Under the pieces are notes generated by a model, which ran no database searches, was not told the origin of the DNA, and saw nothing but the letters and a program-made list of their open reading frames with translations. A DNA stretch of 64,000 nt from Sipunculus nudus (taxonomy: Eukaryota; Annelida; Sipuncula; Golfingiida; Sipunculidae): NCBI GenBank assembly GCA_026874595.1, contig CM049318.1:40652456-40716455 (forward strand), in the 5' to 3' direction. Positions 1 to 12,800 of this stretch are shown here, one piece after another. The first letter of the stretch is position 1, and each line of letters opens with the position of its first letter. A program made the position numbers and the translations under genes.

Positions 1-3000
1 ATCAAATCGTCATCTATTTCACATCCCGATTTAACAGAACCAGGGCTTTTGCTTGCCGGAGATTTGGCCGGCATGGGCGAAGGCAAGTTCCTTATGGCTG
101 GTGATTTGCGAGGGGAAATTGCTTCTTGGTATTTATTAACTGGAGACAAAGCTACATTATCATGTATTTCTTGAACCGGTGAAGGATTCAATGGTGAGCG
201 AGGGATTCTGCTTGGACAAGGCGAGTTTGCATTTGGACAGTCAATGACTAAGCCATCATCAGGGCTGCTAACATCACTACGTGGACTCAAAAGGGGCCTA
301 GACCGCGACTCTGACTTGCTTTTCTCACAGCGTTCTTTTTCGGCACTTCTTACCGGTTTTGGCGTAGGGGCTTTGAACACTAAATCTTCCCCAGCACTTG
401 CCTTATTTTCTTTATTTTCTGTTGAATTAATGTCATTTTCTTCTCTATATTTATTTGCCCCCTCTTTTTGTTTGAAATCTGAGCCATCTCGACTGTGCCC
501 TGCTTCACAGTTCACAGGCCCAACAGAAGGTACACCATTTTCATTTTTAGGTTCTTGAGCAGCCTCTCCCTGGGCCTTTTTCATTTGTGGTTCCTGTGTT
601 AAGGGTATTAAATTTGGATCAGGACCAGATGGCTCTTCAACTTCATCTGGACTAGCAATGCAATCGTCTGATATATCTTCTACCAAAGGGCCCTCCTTAC
701 CCTTTTCATCAGAGTCATCAGGATCACTCAGTTTTGAAACAATATCTGTGAAATGCCGTGACTGTAATTTCTCTGATATTTCTTCCAATTTATTTTTCTT
801 ATTTTTATCCTCCTCTTTAGCTGGTTCTGGGTCTTTTCTTTTTTGACCCGTGTTATTTTCTTTTACTAGAGGCACAGATTCCCTCCTGACTTGAGGTTCA
901 TGATCAGTCTTTGTCAAAGCTTCCCCTCTGGCCAATTCCCGAGAGGCAGTTTTTGATACATTAGATACTTTAGACCCTGCACTTGCAGGATCTCGACTGT
1001 CTTTCGCATTGGAATATACTGGTGGCACACGGCTATTTTCAGTTTTGCCTGGTTCATGTGGATGGGCACTCCACTGACTGGAAGGTGCTGGTTGACGACC
1101 TGGGTAATTACCAGTTCGACTACCGTAAGTATTTTGTGGTGGTGTCCTACCAGGAGATGAATAAGAGTTGCTTTTACCCGCAACAGCAGGCACTGGTGAT
1201 TTTGAGGTTGGGTGAGGTGTATTTTTAAAAGATGAACTAGAACCACTGATATTTGCACTTTTTGACACACCTTCTTGCCTCCTTGGCTCATTCTTATTTT
1301 CACTGGTAGCCAGTTTAGAATGATCCAGCTTTTTAAAACTAAGACCAGAGCCAAGACGTGCTTTGGGTATTGAAAGTTCTTTTGTGGGTGTGCTGGGTTT
1401 TGTTCCTTCATGAACGATTTGTTTGCGGATCATTTCCATCTGATCTCGTTTTGAAGCAGTTGGGTCAATTTTGTCCAAAAAGGTTTCTTTCTTCTCTGGG
1501 GTAATATTGTCTTTCTTAGATTTTTCCCCAGAAGAAGACCCACTACTGTTTCCTCCTTTTGCTTTCTTCAACAGATCTACCACATCATTAATTGAGCCTC
1601 GTCTTGACTTCAATAACTGCCTAGGTCTCGTTGCCCCACCAGGAGGTAGAGACTGTGAAGGGGTAGTTTTGGCAGTTGCAGCTACAGGTGATGTAGACTG
1701 TTTTGATGTTGTTAACGTAACTGAGGAACTACTGGCTGTGATGGTTACTGGCTTAAGTTTAATCAGAGGGCCTTGAGTCAACTTTGAATCCACTTTTCCA
1801 CTTCCTATACTAGATGCTGATTTCGAACGTCCTACTTTGCTACTGCTTGTTGGTTTGCCAGCTTTTCCAGAATAAGGAGAACCACTTTTCTCTGAAACAC
1901 TGACTTTCAGAGTGGAAACTGATTTTGACTCCTTAGAGTTACCAACATCAGAAGATGAAACAAGATTCTTTGAACTTGAGTTTTTGCTGCCTACTGGAGG
2001 AGTAGAAATACTTTTTGATGGATTTTCAATTTTCATTTTGCCATCAACTGTAGTAATTTTGATAGTGGTGGAGCTTTTCAAGTATGCCATTTTGTGCTTT
2101 TCATCACTCTCTCCCACATCCACACTTGAACTTTCATGGGTTCTCTTTTTCCGTTTACCACTTTCCTTTTTGCTCTCATCACGTTTTCGTTTACCACTTT
2201 CTGAGGACAAGTATTTTCTTTTCTTTTTCTCTCTACTTTCCCCAACAATGTCTGATTTGTATTTATTTGGTAAAGAAATGGGTTTACCCCCAAGTGTAGG
2301 ACCACTGGATGATAACCTTGGCGTGTGAATTGGTGGTGGGGTTTCCTCATCTGAATGTAGTTCAAAAGGATCCCCACTAGGTTGTGGATTACTGCGGATA
2401 CTGATTTTTAGGTCTTTTCCTGATTTTGATGGTCTGACACTGGCTATCTCATTTCTTTCCTTTTCTGGCTCATTTTTGGGAAAATTCCCTCTTGATTCTG
2501 CCACAAATGTTGCGTCTTTTGTGAACAACTTCATAGTGATTGGTGGTTTATCTCTATCTTTATCCTCCTTTCTCTTTTTCTTTTCTTTAGTTTTTTCCTC
2601 ACTTTTATAAACATTGTTTGACTTAGATTCGACGGGTGCAACAACATTCATCACCCCATTGTTACTGCTTGTGGTAACCACATTATTAGGGACATCATGC
2701 TCTGCATTTCCCTCACCACTATTATCCAAGCGTTTGATCAGGTTATCTACGAGGCTTTTACTCTCAGAATTCAACATGTCTGTATCCATATCAAAATCTG
2801 GTGCCTCGCTGAATAATTTGTCATCACTGGATAGCACTTTTGGTTGTGGTTCTATACTAGGTGGTCGAGTAACAAGTGGAGAAACACTGGACACTGGAGT
2901 CACTGAATTCTCCTTACTTGCAGGAGATGAATTTTCATTTGTATTCAACAGATCCTCTAATGTACTTGCTGAACCGAGTTTAGCAAGAGCAGCTGTGGAA

Positions 3001-3861
3001 TACAGTTGATCAGTACTGTTTTCACGCTTTACTTTTTTATGATCTTTCTCAGGGTCACTTAATATAGAGGCAAGTTCTGACTGTTGCACTGTGGATGTGC
3101 TTTTTGCACCTTGTTTAATGATATCATCCAGTGTTGTTGCTAAACGACTGACATGAGACTCGCTCACTAGCATGTTGTCCTGTATGTTAGGAGCAACAGA
3201 TGTTGGTGTGTTTCCAAACACATGCGTGGGGCTTGTGTCCATTTCCACAGAACTACCACCAAAGGATCCACGGTGATATTCATCCCCACTGGTGGCTTTC
3301 GGACTCTTCCCAGCAGAGCCAGGACTATGAATGTCTGACTGGCTGCGCCTCTTACGTGGCTTTCGTGGTTTCTGTGGATAAGCCATTGGATTTGGTGTTG
3401 ACTGAGCCTGATCACCAAGAAGAGCTGATAGCATTGGTGCACTTTGGATATCAGGGCTCTTTGACTCCTGATCCAACAAGCTTGCCAACATTGGATTCCT
3501 TGACACTTTATCAGCTTTCATGGCTTCAAGCAGTTCAGCAGGAGCAATCCCCTGATCTAACAATTCCGCACTGTAGCTATCAAGGTTGAATCCTGGAGGA
3601 AATACATCTGCAAAATTAGCTTGCTGTAGTTGCGGCTGCTGGTTTTGATATACATGTTCTCTGGACATGTTTTCAGTCCTCGCTGGTGGAACAAATCTTG
3701 ATTCTATAAAAGCTTGTCTCCTTTCCTGGCCAATTTTAGAAAGAGTAGCGGCATCTGGGAGGTTGTCCAGTATTGGAACAGGTGGCTGAATAAGCTGCTG
3801 GTCCAGCTGAGGGGTGGCACTCTTCAGGACTGCACGCAGGGTCACAGGTATTGACAGTGAT
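1..3861 (-). CDS. MED1: MED1 terminal coding exon 15 (truncated by window edge)
   Basis: Open over all 3861 bp with no stop, encoding residues 508 onward (1286 full codons plus two bases). It starts with SLSIPVTLRAVL, the end of the folded domain. Next come the nuclear-receptor boxes NPMLASLLDQ (LxxLL at 3488-3474) and APMLSALLG (3431-3417). A basic stretch KPRKPRKRRSQSD and a KKKRK/GKRKRD/GKRKKR cluster are probable nuclear localisation signals. The rest is a long Ser/Pro/Lys-rich tail of low complexity, as in vertebrate MED1. The last residues read are SGCEIDDDL followed by the bases AT. Vertebrate MED1 also has DDDLMD close to its C terminus. The stop codon and 3' UTR lie outside the window. 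Confidence 0.97.
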
Positions 3862-6800
3862 CTGCAATATATATAAATAGCAATTAGATCTAAAATATCT
3901 GGTAAAATTATAATGAACCTACATTCTGATCTTAATGCCATTGTATATAAAGAATGAAACAATTAGATTTCCATACAACTGTTGGGATAATCATTGTGAA
4001 AAGTAGTCACTTACAACCGGGTGATCTAAGTCATATTGTGAGAAATTGAGTCAAGAAGTATGTTCGTGACACTAAAGCAAATAGCTTGACCTTATAATCA
4101 TACGAGTGATATTTAAGCTTAGTTCTATGTATATGGTTATGTTACTGAATTTAACCCATAACCAAAAACTTTTTTCTTTTGGTGAGTTATATATCCCTTG
4201 ACTTTTCTATTAGTATTTCATCTTTAGACTTATGAAATAAGAAATATATAATCTGACAAAATCAGAAGTATTTAATCATTCAAATCTTGCCAGATCAAAG
4301 GAATTGTAAATTGTGTACATTAATATGTGCATATGGGTGTGTGTAGGGGTTGAATAATGGGGATGTATCAAAGTACCTCTGCAGTATTTTGCAGGCATAA
4401 TCATCACTGCAAATCTTTTCACTCTCATCTCCATTCGGGCAGACTCTACATTTGATGTTAGTGATATCACTTAGGTCAAACTCAGCTGTAACAGAGGAAG
4501 TGCTTGTTCATCATACTTAACTAAACCAATATCCAAAACTATAAAATGCCTTACTGTCATATATAAAATATTTCAAAAGATGTGAAATGTGCAGTAACAT
4601 CCCAATTAAGGATGGATTAGCGTACTTTTCAGATAACCCTGGGAGTTTAACATCATTTCTTTAAGCATACTACATTTCAATGCTGCAGCCTAATCTTCTA
4701 AACATGTTTTCCCACTATCAATACTGAGAGATTTTTTTTTCAATATTTTTCATCTGGCAAAACATTATTATATTTTACATCAACTGAAAAGAAAACTACT
4801 CTATATATTATACAATTATGGAAAAAATAATTAATAACACAAAATATATGAACCCTCATGTTCCAATTTAAAAAATATATTGAATAAATTGGTATACAAA
4901 ATGGCAACTACATTCTTTCTGGTAAAACTTCCAAAACAAGAAAGAAAGATCGTAAGCAATCTAGAATCAAAATTTTTATATTTATACACACAGAAAATTA
5001 TCCATAGCAGGATTCAAACTTCAAAATATTGCTGCACATGTCATGAAAATGCTCACTTATAGTTTGCCATCATTTTCAATGTTTGGCTGATCATGAAAAC
5101 TAATTTGATGCTTTTTGTAAATACACCTGACAACATATTACTTAAGTGATATAAGTGATCTGGTATTCTTTATAAAGTCACCTGTTGCCATGGTATCCCT
5201 GAATGGATGCTCAAACGTGACGACCAGCTGCTGCAGGGAAAGTGGTGACACATCAAATACCAGAGACTTCTCCAATTCTGGAACAGAAACAGTTTATGTT
5301 ATATTAATAAAGATATTCAATAAATATATTGCACAGTTGTAAAATTATTTATGTATTTTTACTGACAGCAGTGCAGCATGGTATAGCAAGGAATTTTGTT
5401 ATGTATTATTTAAATCTAGTGGAATCTTTGAGACAAGGCACTAAGATGCCAATCTGAACAAGGCTGAGTGTGAAAACAATTGACACAAGTGTCACTTCTT
5501 GGGGCTTTAAACAGTTCCACTTTTGCAATATTTTCATTCCAAAAGAATCTAGTCAGAATACAACCTGATGGCTTGGCAGTCGCTGAACAGGGCAGGTAGC
5601 AGAGCCAATAGTCACACAGAAGAAAACTGATCCTAAGTTGCTTACAACAAATAACCCCCCTGAAGGCCAGTTAAAAGTAGTGCTGTTCCATTTTGAGAAC
5701 TGTGTCAACTAAAATCCTGAGGTGAAGATAATAGCACCAGTCAATGGTGACCTGCTTTACTCATATATATCAATTTATTGGAGATGCAGTGACATTGCTG
5801 TGCCATGTTGGACTAGTCTAGCTAGCTATGATAATTTTATGACTGACCTGACCAATATTACAAATGGGTTTGGTTGTACCTTAACATGGGCTTTACCTTG
5901 CTGTTACGTTTGTAAATCACAAATAAAGATCACCAGAGGTCTCAGACATACTTTTAAACAGTTGACTGTTTAATAATAACCAAAGATTTTCGATAGATGT
6001 TCCATTTTTTATACAAATAGACCTGATAGAATATTTTTAGATAAGGTTGCAGTCTATTTTAAACACAAAATTTCAAACTGACCAGATACTGGATTCCTTC
6101 GAATACAACTGGCCAATAGTGTGTTGAACAGCAGCTGTTGCCGTAACAACTGCAAGATGATAGGTACATTTGTTGGATGGATGAATGGGATACTGGTTAC
6201 CATGACACCATGAAAGTCATATGATCCATTGGCCCCGGTGATGAAATAACAATGTTGCTGATCTGGCAGTGTCTGTAAAATATCATAAACAACAGACTAT
6301 AAATATATGTATGTTTCTAAATATAACACAGAGCCTGTTAACCCAGCATAAAGCCATCAGTTAACTAATTTGGATTCAAATGCAATAACATTTTTACTTT
6401 ATATATAGCAGAACCTACCGTGAGGGTAAAATTGACGTCTTGAGAGGAGACCTGCTATTTGCGGACAGGGATTATTATTAAAATATTTTGAAAGCCTAGA
6501 TGATTCTAATTTTGGGACTGCCATCGATGTTAACTGCCAACGATGTTTAAGTGAAACGCCTCTGTCTCTCATGGGCAATGCAGTTTGTATCTGACAAGCA
6601 TTCTTTCAAGCATTTCATGACATGATCTCAAGCAGCATCCATATCAAACTTGAGCTTGTTTGCAATGCATTTTTTTTTAAGATACCAAGATGCATTCCTG
6701 GTACCCCCCATGCCCAATGTGCAATTCACGCGGGATATTTAGCAATAAAGATTAAAAATATAATAAAGCAAATTCCATTTTTATTTACAATGATTAATCT

Positions 6801-9800
6801 AAATCGTTACTTCATTTATATTTTTTTTGGTCCAGGGAAGCAATGAACATCTAAACATTACACCCTTTTTGCAACATATTTATATGACTGTGCGATGGAA
6901 CAACGGTAACACAGTTAGAATGATCATTTTATTTAAGCTTGATCGAGCTTGGTTAGCTTTTGGATGGGTGACCGTGTGTACAAAAGTGCCATATTGAGTG
7001 CACAGGAGCTAAGACTATTTCCTATTCTAAACATTTTAATGCGCCTTTTTTCCATATTAATTTTGTATAATGCAAATCAAAGTAATCTAAAAAAAGGCAG
7101 ATATTTTTTATGAAGTCTTCTTCTATCTTACTTACACCACTTGCCCCTCTGTCCACCCGTATTGCCATCTGGTGGGTAAACTTGAAACAACTGGTAGTAA
7201 CATGAGTGATTGTCTTATGTCAAGTGATCGTAACTGGGCTACACGTATAGTAGTGATCATTTTGTAAAATGACTGAGCTCAGTTTGATAAATCATTTGCA
7301 GACTCTGTAAAATCCATGTGACAGTAGAAAGCCGGTTTGTAGGAAATACTATTAACATAACAAAACAAATTTAAATATCCCTTATTACTACTCAATCCAT
7401 ATAAGCGCTCTAGTGTAAGAGCAGCTCGGCGTCTCTTGGGAAGGTTATCCAACCAGCTGCCTCTAAAATCCTAGACCACCGCAAATTCAGCAGGACGATA
7501 ATGTTCAAATATCTTCCATTCACTCAAACTTTGAAAAAATTAATTACTTTAAAGTGGTCACCAAACTGGAAGAAAGACTACTTATAAGGTAGATATTTTT
7601 AACTTCTTGTATTATCGCCCATATATGAACAACATCTACAGTCCATGTGTCAGCAGTAACTAATTTTTTTTTATTTTGGAATTCCAAGATCGTAATTATT
7701 TATTTATTGATGACTTGAGAATGTACCGTATATATGCTGTGGAAAGAGTGTAGCGTTAAATTAATCATAAAATTATTGAAAATGAAATTAATGCAATATT
7801 TTAATGATACCCTTATCCTTTGTTCTATATGTTCTCAAATCATGCAAGTTTGGCCAAACCAGAGGTTTTAGAGATGACTTATTCATATTAATTTATATAT
7901 TTATTTATTCAGGAACTATATATAATTAAGATATATTATATTTTATTGAATAAACATTTGTTTTTATTTTTTTTTTCGTAAATAGTAACTATTTTTATGA
8001 AATTATACTCAAAATCCATCATTTATTTAATTTTGTATATATAAATGAACCAGCTCTTCAGACACTTTTTTAACCATGATGTCAATGGTTCTGCTTCCTT
8101 GTGTTAAATGTCAACATATTTTTTTTTCATATATTATTGAGATAAACATTTTATTCTATAACCCTATGTAGGTAAGTGATTCTTTTGTTTTAATTGTTGT
8201 ATGTATCTGCATACATCAATCATTATCCCCACCTGCATCTGTCCCTTCACCGCAGGTCCTGATTTACCAGGAAATTGAGTTCTTCCATTTTGAAGGTAGG
8301 TCTTGTATCTTTCCTTGTGCAAGTTTCACATTTGAATATTCATAAAAATTCATTTAATGCTTTTGTAATAGTATAACCATTCAGATTAATTTTGGGGGAA
8401 TGTTAGTGAAAGAAACACAACTGTGATCTTAAAGAGTAACTAGAATACGGGTAGTCGACAAGCGACTACGTGTATCCGCCAAAATCAGAGAAGGACGGGT
8501 GAAGTGAGGCATGGATTGAGTGGCAAGGGGATATAGAGTTACATGTATTAAATATTAGAATGGATCTCTGCCACATAAACATGATTGTAGGTGGCACCAC
8601 CTGTTATTTGAACGAGAAACTATCCAAGATATATACACATGCAAAATTTCATGTGGAAAAGTCAAACCACTGCAGAGATATGAGTGATTTTATCCCACAG
8701 CAGACAAACAGATGGACGCTGTGCAAAAATGGCTGCAGGTGGTGCCACCATTTTTGTTCATGTTATAAAGCTATCCAAGGGCTACATTTGTGTAAATTTT
8801 TTTTCCTGATTGGTCAAATGGTTCCCGAGATATGAGCTTGGATGTCTGCAGCGTTAACGTGAATGTAGGTGGCGCCACCTGTCATAAAATCAAGAAAGCT
8901 ATCTAGGATGTATACGCATGCTGAATTTTAGGTGAATTAGTCAAACCACTGCAGAGATACGAGTGATTTTAACCCCAGGCAGATTAACAAATGGACACTG
9001 TGCAAACATGGTTGCAGGTGGTGCCACCTTTTGTTGTGTATGTTATAAAGCTATCCCAGGGCTATATTTGTGTAAAATTTTTTTCCGGATCGGTCAAACG
9101 GTTCCCGAGATATATGGGTTTATGTGTGGAGCGTTAACGTGAATGTAGGTGGCGCCACCTGTCATAAAATCAAGAAAGCTATCTAGGATGTATATGCATG
9201 CCGATTTTTAGGTGAATTAGTCACACCACTGCAGAGATATGAGTGATTTTAACCCCAGGCAGATGAACAAATGGACACTGTGCAAACATGGTTGCAGGTT
9301 GGGCCACCTTTTGTTGTGTATGTTATAAAGCTATCCCAGGGCTACATTTGTGTAAAAAATTTTTCCGGATCGGTCAAACGGTTCCAGAGATATATGCGTT
9401 TATGTGTGGAGCGTTAACGTGAATGCAGGTGGCGCCACCTGTCATAAAATGGAGAAAGCTATCTAGGATGTATATACATGCCGAATTTTAGGTAAATAAG
9501 TCAAACCACTGCAGAGATATGAGTGATTTTAACCCCAGGCAGATGAACAGATGGACACTGTGCAAACATGGTTGCAGGTGGCGCCACCTTTTGTTGTGTA
9601 TGTTATAAAGCTATCCCAGGGCTACATTTGTGTAAATTTTTTTTCCGGATCGGTCAAACGGTTCCCGAGATATATGGGTTTATGTGTGGAAACGGACGCT
9701 GGGCAGAGACGAAAGATCAGAGGTCAAGGTCACTTGGTAAGGCACCAGTTCACATGTGACCCGATAATTTGTGTATGTTTCGGAAAATCTGTCTAGTAGT

Positions 9801-12800
9801 CTCAGAGGAGTTCTCCGGAAACGAACGCCGCGGCCGGGGCGGAACCCGGTCAAAAACATAGTATCCGCAAAACTTCGTTTTGGTGGATACAATCAGCACA
9901 CAAGGCTAAATGTTTGTGGAACAGAAAAACAATAAATAATATACACTCCTTGTATTTATCACTAGAGAAACAAAACAAACAGCTTTATATGTACACAGAG
10001 TCTAACAATCATTAAGGGAAGAGATGAGAAATGTTGGAAGGATTCCAGTGATGACTTACAACATATAGGCCTTTGTCCAAGTTTGATTGTTGCTTTTTCT
10101 GTTGCTCTGTAAGACTAGTTTGGATGAGTGATAATAGGGGTTGTGATGATGCTGTATTACACACCTCCAATTCTGAAAGTTAATGAAAATAACAGGAATA
10201 GCTTTATTTGACATGACAAACACTGAAGCCTGGAATAAAGTGAAATGATAAGGTGCAAGTTACTTTAATAAAATATGCATGTCAATCAATAACCACGTTC
10301 TTTGACCTTAAATTAAGCATTTTTTTATTGACTTTTTAAACTTGTAGACACAATTGATTTACAAACTAATCGCCAATAGAAATAACCTGTCAAAGGAACA
10401 CAAAAAGTATTCAAGCATCCCAGTATGACTATCACTTATTTTCATTTCCCCTTAGCATATATAACACCCTAATATTAATGATACATGATCATCTGATTAA
10501 CTTGACCTCTTCCGATGGTCCCAATGTGGTCATGTTAGGTTTTCCTTGTACATTGTTTTTTGTTTGTTATTTTTTGATATTTCTATTTTATGAAATACAT
10601 CCTTGCCATATTGGTACAAATCACATACTGTAATTTCCCTTTCTTTTTAAAGATATTTTTTATCATTTACTAAATTTTGTAGGAGCAATTGTTTTGAATA
10701 ATATTCTGAATTTAAATCTGTACATGAAATGACACTTTTTCAGGGTTAAATGTATCTCTAAATGTATAATTTGTCAACCTATATGCAAGATCTTTGACTG
10801 GGGAATCTGCCCATTAACTGATGCAGAAGCATTTCTATTCCTTGCATCCTGAAGTTGCTGTGACCTCAGAAAAATTTACAGATTCTTACCTGTGGTGGAG
10901 TGTATTTTTTGCAGTACTGACAAAGATATGGGGATAGGTTTTTGTAGTCTGAGCACAAAACATGCTGGCAGTTGGTGGCTGTTCACATTGGTAACTGCTG
11001 AGAATGAGGGAAGCCTGTAAAAAAAAAACACAAAAAATATTGTCAATTCTTAGATTACTCCAGTACTATTCATCACATTGAGCTATAAATTCACACACAC
11101 TGAGGTCTTCATTGCACTAATAATACCACAAGTGCATTTATCTGCCGAACACCAACTAGCATTACAATAATAAATACACTTCTTGTATTCCTCATATGAT
11201 CTATTTTGCCAAAATTATTTTAAACATATTTTATTCCCATTACAATACAGAAATTCACATCTAAAACAAACGTAATTATTTTTACTACATGTGTAATATT
11301 CATGCTATAAAAAATTGTGTCATTTTGAATGATAAACTTTGTTGGTTTACCACTCCTCCAACTGAGAGGGATTTGTTTAAAGGTCTTCCCACCTGTCTCA
11401 CCAAGAATACAATCTGAACAATGTTGTTAAAACTTAATTGAAAACAAGGCCTACAGGCCTAATGTAAACCTGTGCAAAGTTTCGGAGTATGAATGGAGAT
11501 TAATTTTTAAAATTTAATATTGATCCTTTTAAGTCCTGCATATTTACCTTAGTCATTATGATTTCAGCAAAATGGACATTTCAGACCTGCAAATTCAGAC
11601 TAGGGCATGTTAAAACTAGAATATGGGTAGTCGACAAGCGACTATGTGTATCCACAGAAATCAAAGTGGGATGGGTGAAGTGAGGCATGGATAAAGTGGC
11701 AAGGGGAATATAGCGAGGTGTGTTGCATATTAGCATGGATGTCTGCAGCGTAAACGTGAATGTAGGTGGTGCCACCTGTCATAAAATCGAGAAAATTGCC
11801 CAGGATGTATAAACCTGCAAAATTTAAGGTGGATAAGTCAAAACACTGCTGAGATATGAGTGATTTTATCCCAAGGCAGATGAACAGATGGACGGTGTTC
11901 ATAAGTGGTTGCAGGTGGCACCACCAGTTTTGCTTATGATGAAGAGCTATGTGAGATCTATACACAAGCAAAATTTTGGCCCAATCAGTCATACGGTTCC
12001 CGAGATATGAGCTTGGATGTCTGCAGAGTAAATGTGAATATTGTTGGCACCACCTGTCATAAAATCGAGAAACCTGTCCAGGATGTATAAACCTGCAAAA
12101 TTTCAGGTGGATAAGTCAAACCACTTCTAAGATATGAGTGATTTTATCCCAAGGCAGATGAACAGATGGACGCTGTGCAAAAATGATTGCAGGTGGCGCC
12201 ACCAGTTTCGCTTATGATGAAGAGCTATGTGAGATCTATACACATGCAAAATTTTGGCCCCAATCGGTCAAACAGTTCCCGAGATATGAGCTTGGATGTC
12301 TGCAGAGTAAACCTGAATGTAGGTGGTGCCACCTGTCATAAAATCAAGAAAGCTGTCCAGGATGTATAAACCTGCAAAATTTCAGGTGGATAAGTCGAAC
12401 CACTGCTGAGATATGAGTGATAATATCCCAAGGCAGATGAACAGATAGACGCTGTGCATAAGTTGTTGCAGGTGGCCCCACCATTTTTAGTGTATGTTAT
12501 ATAGCTATCAAAGGGCTACATTTGTGCAAAATTTTTAGCCTGATCGGTCAAATGGTTCCCGAGATATGCAGGTTTATGTGTGAAAAACAGACGCACAAAT
12601 GGACACGGGCAGCAAGGAAAGGTCAGAGGTCAACCAAAAATGAGGGCGCAGCAGTTCACATGTGACCTGATGATTAAACCTGATTCGCTTAAAATGCAAA
12701 CCAAGTTTTTACAAACAGTTGAAAGATATAGTTCCAATAATCTGGGAATTCTGCATCTAAACATTGTGTCTAGACGTCTAGACGCTGTGTCTGGACGTCT

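Larger units (their letters stand above)
3862..6082. other. MED1 introns 12-14: no further features seen
   Basis: The non-exon parts of this stretch (3862-4376, 4486-5181, 5278-6082) are AT-rich and look single-copy within the window. I see no repeat element, RNA gene or conserved coding sequence in them. Confidence 0.6.

Noticed and set aside
6900-7005. A functional 5S rRNA gene
   Set aside because: The 5' part and closing helix are absent, and no T-run terminator follows at the right place.
7130-7180. Exon-like stretch on the minus strand in intron 11 (ends in a TTAC donor complement)
   Set aside because: MED1 protein similarity passes directly from exon 11 to exon 12 with nothing missing, and the stretch has no matching sequence.
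8560-9796. Recurrent short peptides containing VGGATCHKIKK or WLQVAPP in the G elements
   Set aside because: They are translations of the GGTGGCGCCACC repeat units in different frames, with stops at each unit, and not a protein family.
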